From an uncultured Bacilli bacterium (lineage in GTDB: Bacteria; Bacillota_I; Bacilli_A; RF39; UBA660): a stretch of DNA of 14,209 nucleotides. The stretch covers positions 1 through 14,209 of the forward strand of contig CALVWH010000081.1 of NCBI GenBank assembly GCA_944364705.1, in the 5' to 3' direction. The notes beneath the pieces are model-generated. The model saw only the letters and a program-made list of their open reading frames with translations, did not search any database and was not told where the DNA came from. Positions 13,872 to 14,209 of the stretch are shown here, piece after piece. The first letter of the stretch is position 1. Every line of letters begins with the position of its first letter. Both the position numbers and the translations under genes were made by a program.

Positions 13872-13891
13872 TTGTGAACAATTGTTCGCAA
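13872..13891 (+). repeat. Left-end hairpin of the tnpB element
   Basis: TTGTGAAC (13872-13879), loop AATT, GTTCGCAA (13884-13891): eight pairs with one T-G wobble. The core GAACAATTGTTC is a perfect palindrome. Subterminal hairpins at the left end are the recognition structures of IS200/IS605 TnpA. Confidence 0.75.
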
Positions 13892-13897
13892 AAAACA

Positions 13898-13926
13898 TTT
13901 ACAAAAATATTTTTCAATGTTATACT
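13898..13926 (+). promoter_or_regulatory. tnpB promoter
   Basis: TTTACA (13898-13903), 17-base spacer, extended -10 TGTTATACT (13918-13926). GAGGGG before 13949 is the RBS, five bases before the ATG at 13954. Confidence 0.7.
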
Positions 13927-13953
13927 TGGTATAACAAAAAGAGAGGGGATCCT

Positions 13954-14209
13954 ATGCACATCTTAAAAGGTTATATATTTAGACTTTATCCAAACCAAAA
14001 ACAAAAAGAACTTATAGAGAAAACCATAGGATCTTCAAGATTTATCTATAATTATTTTTTAGAAGATAAAATAAAAGAATATAAAGAAACTGGTAAAAGT
14101 AAAAGTGCTTATGATCAAATTAAATTAATACCATCTCTTTTAAAAGAGAACCTATGGTTAAAAGAAGTCGATAGTTGTGCCCTTAGAACTAGTATCTTTC
14201 ATTTAGAAG
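13954..14209 (+). CDS. tnpB: TnpB RNA-guided endonuclease, N-terminal part (3' end outside window)
   Basis: Eighty-five codons are visible, without interruption. The N-terminus MHILKGYIFRLYPNQKQK, followed by SSRFIYNYFLEDKI (about 28-41), is the typical start of TnpB/OrfB proteins: a beta strand with Y-[RK]-L-Y-P-[NT]-x-x-Q, then the helix with the R-x-x-[YF]-N motif. A full TnpB has about 370-400 residues with a split RuvC nuclease domain and a zinc finger near the C-terminus, all of which would lie beyond the edge. TnpB uses an RNA from the element's right end to cut DNA next to a short target motif, helping the element to persist. Whether this copy is intact cannot be seen. It is closely related to, but better preserved than, the remnant at 11823. 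Confidence 0.9.
   Translation, partial: MHILKGYIFRLYPNQKQKELIEKTIGSSRFIYNYFLEDKIKEYKETGKSKSAYDQIKLIPSLLKENLWLKEVDSCALRTSIFHLE

Larger units (their letters stand above)
13843..14209 (+). mobile_element. IS200/IS605-type element with open tnpB, left part (continues past window)
   Basis: The element's left end begins near AATAGG (13845), only a few bases after the terminator T-run. It contains a left-end hairpin, a promoter and a tnpB that runs off the edge. No tnpA precedes tnpB, so it is a tnpB-only (IS1341-like) copy unless a transposase lies elsewhere. The boundary was set by comparison with the copy at 11711. Confidence 0.85.

Noticed and set aside
13862..13875. Second hairpin ACAAT-ATAA-ATTGT next to the left-end hairpin
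   Set aside because: Not preserved in the left copy, and it competes with the conserved hairpin.
1..14209. Mycoplasma-type code with TGA as Trp
   Set aside because: pta, mutY and the methyltransferase end at TGA within their terminator hairpins, and Trp is TGG throughout.
11711..14209. Composite transposon made of two IS copies
   Set aside because: The left copy is a 5' fragment, no transposase or inverted ends are visible, and IS200/IS605-type elements do not normally form composite transposons.

Overview
The window looks like chromosomal DNA of a low-GC, AT-rich Bacillota (Firmicutes) bacterium. The style fits a gut-associated Bacilli, Erysipelotrichia or RF39-type lineage, but this is inferred from gene content and base composition and not proven. 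UGA is a normal stop (pta, mutY and the FkbM-type gene all end in TGA, and Trp is TGG), so the Mycoplasma code is unlikely. TTG and GTG starts occur, RBSs are AGGAGG- or AGGTGA-like, and most promoters are extended -10 type (TGnTATAAT).

Region 1 (1-1615) holds surface proteins: the repetitive C-terminus of a gene entering from the left (20-residue repeats), then a secreted LPX-type leucine-rich-repeat protein ending in an NPATG sortase-like signal. Region 2 (1625-7604) is mostly housekeeping: a DUF1848 protein with a C-terminal CxxxCxxC cluster; a two-gene ABC importer (ATPase with CBS domains plus a fused permease and solute-binding protein, of the quaternary-amine or ergothioneine type); phosphate acetyltransferase; convergent mutY; and tRNA-Arg(CCG). 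pta and mutY end in opposite arms of one hairpin.

Region 3 (7617-11684) holds a GNAT acetyltransferase, a PrsW-type intramembrane protease, an unrecognised 155-residue protein and a 704-residue polytopic membrane protein of unknown role. The last three run in the same direction, each with its own promoter-like sequence.

Region 4 (11685-14209) is accessory. Two same-direction IS200/IS605-type tnpB elements, a decayed one on the left and an open one running off the right edge, flank a membrane-anchored hypothetical protein and an FkbM-family methyltransferase. The two element left ends share a hairpin whose stem differs by a compensatory base-pair change. I find no CRISPR array, rRNA, phage module or clear new defence system. 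The best leads are the paired TnpB elements and their left-end hairpin, the sortase-anchored LRR protein, the possible ergothioneine importer, and the undescribed genes at 9048-11667.
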